Source: Megascapheus bottae (Eukaryota; Chordata; Mammalia; Rodentia; Geomyidae). Taken from it: 64,000 nucleotides of DNA. Position numbers and translations under genes: made by a program. The notes under the pieces were generated by a model. That model was not told where the DNA came from. It did not search any database and saw only the letters and a program-made list of their open reading frames with translations. Shown here piece after piece: positions 27,118 through 41,149 of this stretch. The DNA lies in NCBI GenBank assembly GCA_024803745.1, contig JANJXV010000159.1, positions 308,498-372,497 on the forward strand, given 5' to 3'. Each line of letters starts with the position of its first letter. The stretch's first letter is position 1.

Positions 27118-30100
27118 CACACCTCAATTCTTTGACTTCACACACCTTCATTCTTACTTCACAAACATCCATTCTATGACTTCACATACATACATTCTAT
27201 CAATTCACACACCTCCATTTTGTGACTTCACACACCTCCATTCTATGATTTCACACACCTCCATTGTGATTTCACACACCTCCATTCTATGAGTTTACAC
27301 ACCTCCATTCTGACTTCACACACCTCCATTCTATGACTTCACACACCTCCATTCTGACTTCACACAGTCCATTCTGTGAGTTTACAAAACTCCTTTCTAT
27401 AATTTCACACACCTCCATGCTATGACTTCCCACACCTCCATCTATGACTTCACACACCTCCATTCTGACTTCACATACCTCCATTCTGTGACTTCACACA
27501 CCTCCATTCGTGACTTCACACACCACCTTTTTGACTTCACACTCCCCCGTTTTGACTTCACACACTTCCAATCTGTGACTTCCCACAACTCCATTCTGTG
27601 ACTTCACACACCTCTATTGTTTGACTTCACACACCTCCATTCTTTGACTTCACACACCTCCATTCCATGACTTCACACCTCCAATCTATGAGTTCACACA
27701 CCTCCATTCTATGAGTTCACACACCTTAATTTTCACTTCACACACCTCCATTCTATGACTTCACACACATTCAGTCTTACTTTAGAAACATCCATTCTAT
27801 GACTTCACACACCTCCTTTGTATGTCTTCACAAACCACCATTCTGTGACTTCACACACCTCCATTCTATGACTTCACAAACCTCCATTCTGTGACTTCAC
27901 ACACCTCCATTCTGAGTTCACACACCTCCTTTCTATGACTTCACACACTTCCATTCTATGACTTCATACACCTCCATTCTGTGGCTTCACACACCTACAT
28001 TCTGAGTTCACACACCTCCATTCTGTGACTTCACACACCTCCATTCTGTGACTTCACACACCTCCATTCTGTGACTTCACACACCTCGATCCTATGACTT
28101 CACATACCTCCATTCAATGAATTAACACACCTCCATTCTGTGATTTCACAAACCTCCATTCTATGACTTCACCCACCTCTATTCTGTGACTTCACACACC
28201 TCCATTCTGAGTTCAGACACCTCCATTCTATGACTTCACAAACCTCCATTCTGAGTTCACACACCTCCATTCTATGACTTCACACACCTCCATTCTATGA
28301 CTTCACTCACCTCCATTCTGACTTCACACACCTCCATTCTGACTTCACACACCTTAATTCTGTGACTTCACACACCTCCATTCTATGATTTCACACACTT
28401 TCATTCTATGACTTCACACACCTCCATTCTGTCGCTTCACACACCTACATTCTGAGTTCACACACCTCCATTCTGTGACTTCACACACCTCCATTCTGTG
28501 ATTTCACACACTTCCAATCTGACTTCACACACCTCCATTCTATGACTTCACACACCTCCATTCGTTGACATCAAAAAGCACCATTCTATGACTTCACACA
28601 ACTCCATTTTGACTTCACACACCTCCATTCTATGAGTTCACACACCTCCATTTTATGACTTCCCACACCTCCATTCTATGACTTCACACACCTCAATTCT
28701 ATGACTTCACACTCCTCCAATCTATGACTTCACACACCTCCATTCTGTGACTTCACACACCTCCACTCTATGACTTCTAACACCTTCATTCTTACTTCAC
28801 AAACATCCATTCTGTGACTTCACACACCTCCATTCTGTGACTTCACACACCTTCATTCTGACTTCACACACCTCCATTCTGTGACTTCACACACCTCCAT
28901 TCTATGACTTCACACACCTCCATTCTTTGACTTCACACACCTCCATTCTGTGACTTCACACACCTCCATTCTGTGACTTCACACACCTCCGTTTTGACTT
29001 CACACACTTCCATTCTGTGACTTCACACACCTCCATTCTGTGACTTCACACACCTCTATTGTTTCACTTCACACACCCCCACTCTTTGACTTCACACACC
29101 TCCTTTCCATGACTTCACACACCTCCATTCTATGAGTTCACACACCTCCATTCTATGAGTTCACACACCTCCAATTTGACTTCACACACCTCCATTCTAT
29201 GACTTCACACACCTTCATTCTTACTTCAGAAACATCCATTCTCTGACTTCACACACCTCCATTCTATGACTTCACAAACCTCCATTCTGTGAGTTCACAC
29301 ACCTCCATTGTAGGACTTCACACACCTCCATTCTGTGGCTTCACACACCTCCATTCTGAGTTCACACACCTCCATTCTGTGACTTCACACACCTCCATTC
29401 TGTGACTTCACACACCTCCATTCTGTGACTTCACACACCTCGATCCTATGACTTCACACACCTCCATTCTATGAATTCACACACCTCCATTCTGTGATTT
29501 CACACACCTCCATTCTATGACTTCACACACCTCCATTCTGTGACTTCACAAACCTCCATTCTGAGTTCACACACCTCCATTCTATGACTTCACAAACCCC
29601 CATTGTGAGTTCACAGACCTCCATTCTATGGCTTCACAGAATTCCATTCTATGACTTCACACACCTCCATTCTGACTTCACACACCTCAATTCTTTGACT
29701 TCACACACCTCCATTCTATGATTTCACACACCTCCATTCTATGACTTCACACACCTCCATTCTGACTTCACACACCTCAATTCTTTGACTTCACACACCT
29801 CCATTCTATGATTTCACATACCTCCATTCTATGACTTCACACACCTCCATTCTATGACTTCACACACCTCATTTCTGAGTTGACACACCTCCATCCTGTG
29901 ATTTCACACACCTCCAATCTGACTTCACACAACTCCATTCTATGACTTCACACACCTAAATGCGTTGACATCAAAAACAACCATTCTATGACTTCACACA
30001 ACTCCATTGTGACTTCACACACCTCCATTCTATGAATTCACACACCTCCATTTTATGACTTCACACACCTCCATTATATGACTTCATAAACCTCCCTTCT

Positions 30101-30544
30101 GTGACTTCACACACCTCCATTCTGAGTTCACACACCTCCATTCTGTGACTTCACACACCTCCATTTTGACTTCACACACCTCCATTCTATGACTTCACAC
30201 ACTTCAATTCTATGACTTCACACACCTCCATTCTGTGACTTCACACACCTCCATTGTGAGTTCACACACCTCCATTCTGTGACTTCACACACCTCCATTC
30301 TGTGACTTCACACACCTCCATTCTATGACTTCACACACCTCCATTCTTTGACTTCACACACCTCCATTCTATGAATTCACACACCTCCATTCTGTGACTT
30401 CACACACCTACATTGTATGACTTCACACACCTCCATTCTTTGACTTCACCTACCTCCATTCTGAGATCACACCCCTCCATTCTGTGACTTCACACACCTC
30501 CATTCTGTGACTTCACACACCTCCGTTTTGACTTCACACACTTC

Positions 30545-31406
30545 CATTCTGTGACTTCACACACCTCCATTCTGTGACTTCACACACCTCTATTGTTTCA
30601 CTTCACACACCCCCATTCTTTGACTTCACACACCTCCATTCCATGACTTCCCACACCTCCATTCTATGAGTTCACACACCTTCATTCTTACTTCAGAAAC
30701 ATCCATTCTCTGACTTCACCCACCTCCATTCTATGACTTCGCAAACCTCCATTCTGTGAGTTCACACACCTCCATTCTAGGACTTCACACACCTCCATTC
30801 TGTGGCTTCACACACCTCCATTCTGAGTTCACACACCTCCATTCTGTGACTTCACACTCCTCCATTCTGTGACTTCACACTCCTACATTGTATGACTTCA
30901 CACACCTCCATTCTTTGCCTTCACCTACCTCCATTCTGAGTTCACACCCCTCCGTTCTGTGACTTCACACACCTTCATTCTGTGACTTCACACACCTCCA
31001 TTCTGTGACTTCACACACCTCTATTGTTTCGCTTCACACACCCCCATTCTTTGACTTCACACACCTCCATTCCATGACTTCACACACCTCCATTCTATGA
31101 GTTCACACACCTTCATTCTTACTTCAGAAACATCCATTCTCTGACTTCACACACCTCCATTCTATGACTTCGCAAACCTCCATTCTGTGAGTTCACACAC
31201 CTCCATTCTAGGACTTCACACACCTCCATTCTGTGGCTTCACACACCTCCATTCTGAGTTCACACACCTCCATTCTGTGACTTCACACACCTCCATTCTG
31301 TGACTTCACACTCCTACATTGTATGACATCACACACCTCCATTCTTTGCCTTCACCTACCTCCATTCTGAGTTCACACCCCTCCGTTCTGTGACTTCACA
31401 CACCTT
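30545..31406 (+). repeat. 431-bp tandem duplication inside H1
   Basis: Two adjacent copies of about 19 units. CCGTTCTGTG lies at 30952 and 31383, 431 bp apart. The second copy is marked by TTTCGCTTCAC where the first has TTTCACTTCAC, and by GACATCACAC for GACTTCACAC. The pair is present at matching places in the later copies (about 45968-46829 and 57889-58750), while block A has one copy only (about 6180-6610). It therefore arose in the ancestor of block C after the split from block A. Confidence 0.75.
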
Positions 31407-34400
31407 CATTCTGTGACTTCACACACCTCCATTCTATGACTTCACACACCTCCATTCTATGACTTCACACACCTCCATTCTGTGATTTCACACACCTCCA
31501 TTCTATGACTTCACACACCTCCATTCTGTGATTTCACACACCTCCATTCTATGACTTCACACACCTCCATTGTGACCTCACACACCACGATTCTATGATT
31601 TCACACACTTCCATTTTGACTTCACACACCTCCATTCTATGCCTTCACTCACTGCCATTCTGACTTCACACAGCTTCATTCTGAGACTTCACAAACCTCC
31701 ATTCTATGATTTCACACACCTCCATACTATGATTTCACACACGTCCATCTATGACTTCACACACCTCCATTCTGACTTCACACACCTCCATTCTATGACT
31801 TCACACACCTCCCTTCTGTGACTACACACCTCCATTCTATGACTTCACACACTTCCATTGTGACGTCACACACCTCCATTCTATGAGTTAACACATCTCC
31901 ATTCTATGACTTCACACACCTCCATTCTGACTTCACACACCTCCATTCTATGACTTCATAGACATCGAATGTGACTTCACTCACCTCCACTCTATGACTT
32001 CACACTCCTCCATTCTATGACTTCCCACACCTACTTTCTATGACTTCACCCAACTCCATTCAGCGACTTCACACCTCTATTCTGACTTCACACACCTCCA
32101 TTCTGTGACTTCACACACCTCCATTCTATGACTTCACACACCTCCATTCTATGACTTCACACACCTTCATTCTTACTTCAGAAACATCCATTCTCTGACT
32201 TCACACACCTCCATTCTATGACTTCACAAACCTCCATTCTGTGAGTTCAAACAACTCCATTCTAGGACTTCACACACCTCCATTCTGTGGCTTCACACAC
32301 CTCCATTCTGAGTTCACACACCTCCATTCTGTGACTTCACACACCTCCATTCTGTGACTTCACACACCTCCATTCTGTGACTTCACACACCTCGATCCTA
32401 AGACTTCACACACCTCCATTCTATGAATTCACACACCTCCATTCTGTGATTTCACACACCTCCATTCTATGACTTCACACAACTCCATTCTGTGACTTCA
32501 CACACCTCCATTCTGAGTTCACACACCTCCATTCTATGACTTCACAAACCCCCATTCTGAGTTCACAGACCTCCATTTTATGACTTCACACACTTCCATT
32601 CTATGACTTCACACACCTCCATTCTGACTTCACACACCTCAATTCTTTGACTTCACACACCTCCATTCTATGATTTCACATACCTCCATTCTATGACTTC
32701 ACACACCTCCATTCTGTGACTTCACACACCTCATTTCTGAGTTGACACACCTCCATCCTGTGATTTCACACACCTCCAATCTGACTTCACACACCTCCAT
32801 TCTATGACTTCACACACCTAAATGCGTTGACATCAAAAACAACCATTCTATGACTTCACACAACTCCATTGTGACTTCACACACCTCCATTCTATGAATT
32901 CACACAGCTCCATTTTATGACTTCACACACTTCCATTCTATGACTTCACACACCTCCATTCTTTGACTTCAAACACCTCCATTTTGAGTACACAAACCTC
33001 CATTCTGTGACTTCACACACCTCCATTCTATGAATTCACACACCTCCATTCTATGACTTCACACACTTCCATTCTATGACTTCACACACCTCCATTCTTT
33101 GACTTCAAACACCTCCATTTTGAGTACACAAACCTCCATTCTGTGACTTCACACACCTCCATTCTATGAATTCACACACCTCCATTCTATGTCTTCACAC
33201 ACCTCCATTCTATGACTTCACACACCTTCATTCTTACTTCACAAACATCCATTCTATGACTTCACACACCTCCATTATATGACTTCATAAACCTCCCTTC
33301 TGTGACTTCACACACCTCCATTCTGAGTTCACACACCTCCATTCTGTGACTTCACACACCTCCATTTTGACTTCACACACCTCCATTCTATGACTTCACA
33401 CACTTCAATTCTATGACTTCACACACCTCCCTTTTGTGACTTCACACACCTCCATTGGGAGTTCACACACCTCCATTCTGTGAATTCACACACCTCCATT
33501 CTGTGACTTCACACTCCTCCATTCTATGACTTCACACACCTCCATTCTATGACTTCACACACCTCCATTCTATGAATTCACACACCTCCATTCTGTGACT
33601 TCACACACCTACATTGTATGACTTCACACACCTCCATTCTTTGACTTCACCTACCTCCATTCTGAGTTCACACCCCTCCATTCTGTGACTTCACACACCT
33701 CCATTCTGTGACTTCACACACCTCCGTTTTGACTTCACACACTTCCATTCTGTGACTTCACACACCTCCATTCTGTGACTTCACACACCTCTATTGTTTC
33801 ACTTCACACACCCCCATTCTTTGACTTCACACACCTCCATTCCATGACTTCACACACCTCCATTCTATGAGTTCACACACCTTCATTCTTACTTCAGAAA
33901 CATCCATTCTCTGACTTCACACACCTCCATTCTATGACTTCGCAAACCTCCATTCTGTGAGTTCACACACCTCCATTCTAGGACTTCACACACCTCCATT
34001 CTGTGGCTTCACACACCTCCATTCTGAGTTCACACACCTCCATTCTGTGACTTCACACACCTCCATTCTGTGACTTCACACACCTCTATTCTGTGACTTC
34101 ACACACCTCGATCCTATGACTTCACACACCTCCATTCTATGACTTCACACACCTCCATTCTGTGATTTCACACACCTCCATTCTATGAGTTCACACACCT
34201 CCATTCTGTGACTTCACGCACCTCCATTCTGAGTTCACACACCTCCATTCTATGACTTCACAAACCCCCTTCTGAGTTCACAGACCTCCATTCTATGACT
34301 TCACACACCTCCATTCTATGACTTCACACACCTCCATTCTGACTTCACACACCTCCATTCTGACTTCACACACCTCAATTCTTTGACTTCACACACGTCT

Positions 34401-35179
34401 ATTCTATGATTTCACATAACTCCATTCTATGACTTCACACACCTCCATTCTATGACTTCACACACCTCATTTCTGAGTTGACACACCTCCATCCTGTGAT
34501 TTCACACACCTCCAATCTGACTTTACACACCTCCATTCTATGACTTCACACACCTCCATGCGTTGACATCAAAAACAACCATTCTATGACTTCACACAAC
34601 TCCATTGTGACTTCACACACCTCCATTCTATGCATTCACACACCTCCATTTTATGACTTCACACACTTCCATTCTATGACTTCACACACCTCCATTCTTT
34701 GACTTCAAACACCTCCATTTTGAGTACACAAACCTCCATTCTGTGACTTCACACACCTCCATTGTATGAATTCACACACCTCCATTCTATGACTTCACAC
34801 ACCTCCATTATATGACTTCATAAACCTCCCTTCTGTGACTTCACACACCTCCATTCTGAGTTCACACACCTCCATTCTGTGACTTCACACACCTCGATTT
34901 TGACTTCACACACCTTCATTCTATGACTTCACACACTTCAATTCTATGACTTCACACACCTCCATTCTGTGACTTCACACACCTCCATTGTGAGTTCACA
35001 CACCTCCATTCTGTGACTTCACACACCTCCATTCTGTGACTTCACACACCTCCATTCTATGACTTCACACACCTCCATTCTATGACTTCACACACCTCCA
35101 TTCTATGAATTCACACACCTCCATTCTGTGACTTCACACAACTCCATTGTATGACTTCACACACCTCCATTCTATGACT

Positions 35180-37645
35180 TTACACACCTCCATTCTATAA
35201 CTTCACACACCTCCATTCTGTGATTTCACAAACCTCCATTATATGACTTCACACACCTCCATACGTTGACATCAAAAAACACCATTCTATGACTTTACAC
35301 AACTCCATTTTCACTTCACACACCTCCATTCTATGAGTTCACACACCTCTATTCTGTGACTTCAAACACCTCCATTCTGTGACTTCACACACCTCGATCC
35401 TATGACTTCACACACCTCCATTCTATGAATTCACACACCTCCATTCTGTGATTTCACACACCTCCATTCTATGACTTCACACACCTCCATTCTGTGACTT
35501 CACACACCTCCATTCTGAGTTCACACACCTCCATTCTATGACTTCACAAAGCCCCATTCTGAGTTCACAGACCTCCATTCTATGACTTCACACACTTCCT
35601 TTCTATGAGTTCACACACCTCCATTCTGACTTCACACACCTCCATTCTGACTTCACACACCTCAATTCTTTGACTTCACACACCTCTATTCTATGATTTC
35701 ACATAACTCCATTCTATGACTTCACACACCTCCATTCTATGACTTCACACACCTCATTTCTGAGTTGACACACCTCCATCCTGTGATTTCACACACCTCC
35801 AATCTGACTTCACACACCTCCATTCTATGACTTCACACACCTCCATGCGTTGACATCAAAAACAACCATTCTATGACTTCACACAACTCCATTGTGTCTT
35901 CACACACCTCCATTCTATGAATTCACACACCTCCATTTTATGACTTCACACACTTCCATTCTATGACTTCACACACCTCCATTCTTTGACTTCAAACACC
36001 TCCATTTTGAGTACACAAACCTCCATTCTGTGACTTCACACACCTCCATTCTATGAATTCACACACCTCCATTCTATGACTTCACACACTTCCATTCTAT
36101 GACTTCACGCACCTCCATTCTTTGACTTCAAACACCTCCATTTTGAGTACACAAACCTCCATTCTGTGACTTCACACACCTCCATTCTATGAATTCACAC
36201 ACCTCCATTCTATGACTTCACACACCTCCATTCTATGACTTCACTCACCTCCATTCTATGAATTCACACACCTCCATTATGTGACTTCACACACCTCCAT
36301 CCTGTGACTTCACACAGATCCATTCTATGACTTCACACAACTCCATTCTGTGACGTCACACACCTCAATTCTTTGACTTCACACACCTTCATTCTTACTT
36401 CTCAAACATCCATTCTATGACTTCGCACACATACATTCTGTCATTTCACACACCTCCATTTTGTGACTTCACACACCTCCATTCTATGATTTCACACACC
36501 TCCATTGTGATTTCACACACCTCCATTCTATGAGTTCACACACCTCCATTCTGACTTCACACACCTCCATTCTATGACTTCACACACCTCCATTCTGACT
36601 TCACACAGTCCATTCTGTGAGTTTACAAAACTCCTTTCTATAATTTCACACACCTCCATGCTATGACTTCCCACACCTCCATCTATGACTTCACACACCT
36701 CCATTCTGAGTTCACATACCTCCATTCTATAACTTCACACACCTCCATTCTGTGATTTCACAAACCTCCATTATATGACTTCACACACCTCCATTCGTTG
36801 ACATCAAAAAACACCATTCTATGACTTTACACAACTCCATTTTCACTTCACACACCTCCATTCTATGAGTTCACACACCTCCATTCTGTGACTTCAAACA
36901 CCTCCATTCTGTGACTTCACACACCTCGATCCTATGACTTCACACACCTCCATTCTATGAATTCACACACCTCCATTCTGTGATTTCACACACCTCCATT
37001 CTATGACTTCACACACCTCCATTCTGTGACTTCACACACCTCCATTCTGAGTTCACACACCTCCATTCTATGACTTCACAAAGCCCCATTCTGAGTTCAC
37101 AGACCTCCATTCTATGACTTCACACACTTCCTTTCTATGAGTTCACACACCTCCATTCTGACTTCACACACCTCCATTCTGACTTCACACACCTCAATTC
37201 TTTGACTTCACACACCTCCATTCTATGATTTCACATACCTCCATTCTATGACTTCACACACCTCCATTCTATGACTTCACACACCTCATTTCTGAGTTGA
37301 CACACCTCCATCCTGTGATTTCACACACCTCCAATCTGACTTCACACACCTCCATTCTATGACTTCACCTACCTCCATGCGTTGACATCAAAAACAACCA
37401 TTCTATGACTTCACACAACTCCATTGTGTCTTCACACACCTCCATTCTATGAATTCACACACCTCCATTTTATGACTTCACACACTTCCATTCTATGACT
37501 TCACGCACCTCCATTCTTTGACTTCAAACACCTCCATTTTGAGTACACAAACCTCCATTCTGTGACTTCACACACCTCCATTCTATGAATTCACACACCT
37601 CCATTCTATGACTTCACACACTTCCATTCTATGACTTCACACACC
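35180..37645 (+). repeat. 1532-bp tandem duplication at the end of H1
   Basis: About 1.6 copies. TATAACTTCACAC lies at 35196 and 36728, and TGCGTTGACATC at 35846 and 37378, both 1532 bp apart. The second copy is cut off where H2 begins. The same pair exists in H3 at 50604-53068 and in H4 from about 62523 to the window end. Confidence 0.78.
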
Positions 37646-39991
37646 TCCATTCTATGAGTTCACACACCTCCATTATATGACTTCATAAACCTCCCTTCTG
37701 TGACTTCATACACCTCCATTCTGAGTTCACACACCTCCATTCTGTGACTTCACACACCTCCATTTTGACTTCACACACCTCCATTCTATGACTTCACACA
37801 CTTCATTTCTATGACTTCACACACCTCCATTCTGTGACTTCAAACACCTCCATTGTGAGTTCACACACCTCCATTCTGTGACTTCACACACCTCCATTCT
37901 GTGACTTCACACACCTCCATTCTATGACTTCACACACCTCCATTCTATGACTTCACACACCTCCATTCTATGAATTCACACACCTCCATTCTGTGACTTC
38001 ACCCACCTACATTGTATGACTTCACACACCTCCATTCTTTGCCTTCACCTACCTCCATTCTGAGTTCACACCCCTCCATTCTGTGACTTCACACACCTTC
38101 ATTCTGTGACTTCACACACCTCCATTCTATGACTTCACACACCTCCATTCTATGACTTCACACACCTCCATTCTGTGATTTCACACACCTCTATTCTATG
38201 ACTTCACACACCTCCATTGTGACCTCACACACCACGATTCTATGATTTCACACACTTCCATTTTGACTTCACACACCTCCATTCTATGCCTTCACTCACT
38301 GTCATTCTGACTTCACACAGCTTCATTCTGAGACTGCACAAACCTCCATTCTATGATTTCACACACCTCCATACTATGATTTCACACACGTCCATCTATG
38401 ACTTCACACACCTCCATTCTGACTTCACACACCTCCATTCTATGACTTCACACACCTCCCTTCTGTGACTTCACACACCTCCATTCTATGACTTCACACA
38501 CTTCCATTGTGACGTCACACACCTCCATTCTATGAGTTAACACATCTCCATTCTATGACTTCACACAACTCCATTCTGACTTCACACACCTCCATTCTAT
38601 GACCTCATAGACATCGAATGTGACTTCACTCACCTCCACTCTATGACTTCACACTCCTCCATTCTGTGACTTCCCACACCTCCTTTCTATGACTTCACCC
38701 AACTCCATTCAGCGACTTCACACCTCTATTCTGACTTCACACACCTCCATTCTGTGACTTCACACACCTCCATTATGTGACTTCACACACCTCCATTCTG
38801 TGACTTCACACAGATCCATTCTATGACTTCACACAACTCCATTCTGTGACGTCACACACCTCCATTATGTGACTTCACACACCTCCATTCTGTGACTTCA
38901 CACAGATCCATTCTATGACTTCACACACCTCCATTCTACGACTTCACACACCTCCATTATGTGACTTCACACACCTCCATTCTGTGACTTCACACAGATC
39001 CATTCTATGACTTCACACAACTCCATTCTGTGACGTCACACACCTCAATTCTTTGACTTCACACACCTTCATTCTTACTTCACAAACATCCATTCTATGA
39101 CTTCACATACATACATTCTATCAATTCACACACCTCCATTTTGTGACTTCACACACCTCCATTCTATGATTTCACACACCTCCATTGTGATTTCACACAC
39201 CTCCATTCTATGAGTTTACACACCTCCATTCTGACTTCACACACCTCCATTCTATGACTTCACACACCTCCATTCTGACTTCACACAGTCCATTCTGTGA
39301 GTTTACAAAACTCCTTTCTATAATTTCACACACCTCCATGCTATGACTTCCCACACCTCCATCTATGACTTCACACACCTCCATTCTGACTTCACATACC
39401 TCCATTCTGTGACTTCACACACCTCCATTCGTGACTTCACACACCACCTTTTTGACTTCACACTCCCCCGTTTTGACTTCACACACTTCCAATCTGTGAC
39501 TTCCCACAACTCCATTCTGTGACTTCACAGACCTCTATTGTTTGACTTCACACACCTCCATTCTTTGACTTCACACACCTCCATTCCATGACTTCACACC
39601 TCCAATCTATGAGTTCACACACCTCCATTCTATGAGTTCACACACCTTAATTTTCACTTCACACACCTCCATTCTATGACTTCACACACATTCAGTCTTA
39701 CTTTAGAAACATCCATTCTATGACTTCACACACCTCCTTTGTATGTCTTCACAAACCACCATTCTGTGACTTCACACACCTCCATTCTATGACTTCACAA
39801 ACCTCCATTCTGTGACTTCACACACCTCCATTCTGAGTTCACACACCTCCTTTCTATGACTTCACACACTTCCATTCTATGACTTCATACACCTCCATTC
39901 TGTGGCTTCACACACCTACATTCTGAGTTCACACACCTCCATTCTGTGACTTCACACACCTCCATTCTGTGACTTCACACACCTCCATTCT
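37646..39991 (+). repeat. Truncated 11.92-kb repeat, copy H2
   Basis: Follows H1 at offset 11921 (for example CACTGTCATTC at about 26375 and 38296; TGACGTCA sites conserved). The match stops inside a satellite unit at about 39991, where H1 at 28070 reads CATTCTGTG and continues to CTCGATCC, but H2 reads CATTCTATG and switches to another part of the unit. Only the first 2.35 kb of the long unit is present. Confidence 0.82.
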
Positions 39992-40548
39992 ATGACTTCA
40001 CACACCTCCATTCTATGACTTCACACACCTCCATTCTATGAATTCACACACCTCCATTCTGTGACTTCACCCACCTACATTGTATGACTTCACACACCTC
40101 CATTCTTTGCCTTCACCTACCTCCATTCTGAGTTCACACCCCTCCATTCTGTGACTTCACACACCTTCATTCTGTGACTTCACACACCTCCAACTATGAC
40201 TTCACACACCTCCATTCTATGACTTCACACACCTCCATTCTGTGATTTCACACACCTCTATTCTATGACTTCACACACCTCCATTGTGACCTCACACACC
40301 ACGATTCTATGATTTCACACACTTCCATTTTGACTTCACACACCTCCATTCTATGCATTCACTCACTGTCATTCTGACTTCACACAGCTTCATTCTGAGA
40401 CTGCACAAACCTCCATTCTATGATTTCACACACCTCCATACTATGATTTCACACACGTCCATCTATGACTTCACACACCTCCATTCTGACTTCACACACC
40501 TCCATTCTATGATTTCACACACCTCCCTTCTGTGACTTCACACACCTC
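39992..40548 (+). repeat. Junction segment re-copying about 37924-38481
   Basis: Immediately after the truncation the array returns to sequence found 2068 bp upstream: TATGAATTCAC lies at 40037 and 37969. A 1-base deletion near 40190 (CCAACTATG for CCATTCTATG) changes the offset to 2067. The segment ends inside a unit near 40548, where the block C leader pattern begins. Private changes include TATGCATTC near 40352 and TATGATTTC near 40508. Confidence 0.78.
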
Positions 40549-41149
40549 CATTCTATGACTTCACACACATCCATTATGTGACTTCACAAACCTCCATTCT
40601 GTGTTCACACACCTCAATTCTGTGATTTCACACACCTATATTCTGACTTCACACACCTCCATTCTATGACTTCACACACCTCCATTCTATGACTTCACAC
40701 ACCTGCATTCTGTAACTTCACACACCTCCATTCTATGACTTCACACACCTCCATTGTGATTTCACACACCTCCGTTCTATGAGTTCACACACCTCCGTTC
40801 TGATTTCAAACACCTCAATTCTATGACTTCACACACCTCCATTCTGACTTCACACACCTCCATTCTGTGACTTCAAACACCTCCATTCTATGATTTCAGA
40901 CACCTCCTTTGTATGATTTCACACACCTCCATTCTATGACTTCACACACCTCCATTCTATGACTTCACTCACCTCCATTCTGAATTCACACACCTCCATT
41001 CTGTGACTTCTCACACCTCCATTCTGACTTCACACACCTCCATTCTATGACTTCACTCACCTCCATTCTGAATTCACACACCTCCATTCTGTGACTTCTC
41101 ACACCTCCATTCTGACTTCACAAACCTCCATTCCATGACTTCACACACC
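40549..41149 (+). repeat. Second copy of the block C leader (601 bp)
   Basis: Matches 25124-25724 at offset 15425 with at most a few base changes (CTCCTTTGTATG for CTCCATTGTATG near 40910). In the first location this sequence lies just upstream of H1, and here it lies just upstream of H3, so leader plus long unit moved together. Confidence 0.82.

Larger units (their letters stand above)
25725..37645 (+). repeat. 11.92-kb higher-order repeat, copy H1
   Basis: Complete copy of the long unit, 11921 bp, set by the recurrence of ATTATATGACTTCATAAACC at 25751 and 37672. Two diverged halves are visible: the CACTGTCATTC type near 26375 and the CACTGCCATTC type near 31649, 5274 bp apart. The second half also holds five TGCGTTGACATCAAAAAC markers at 29961, 32823, 34559, 35846 and 37378. 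All five recur in the next full copy exactly 15423 bp downstream. This is a satellite higher-order repeat, a structure known from centromeric and subtelomeric DNA. Nothing in it looks like a gene. Confidence 0.85.
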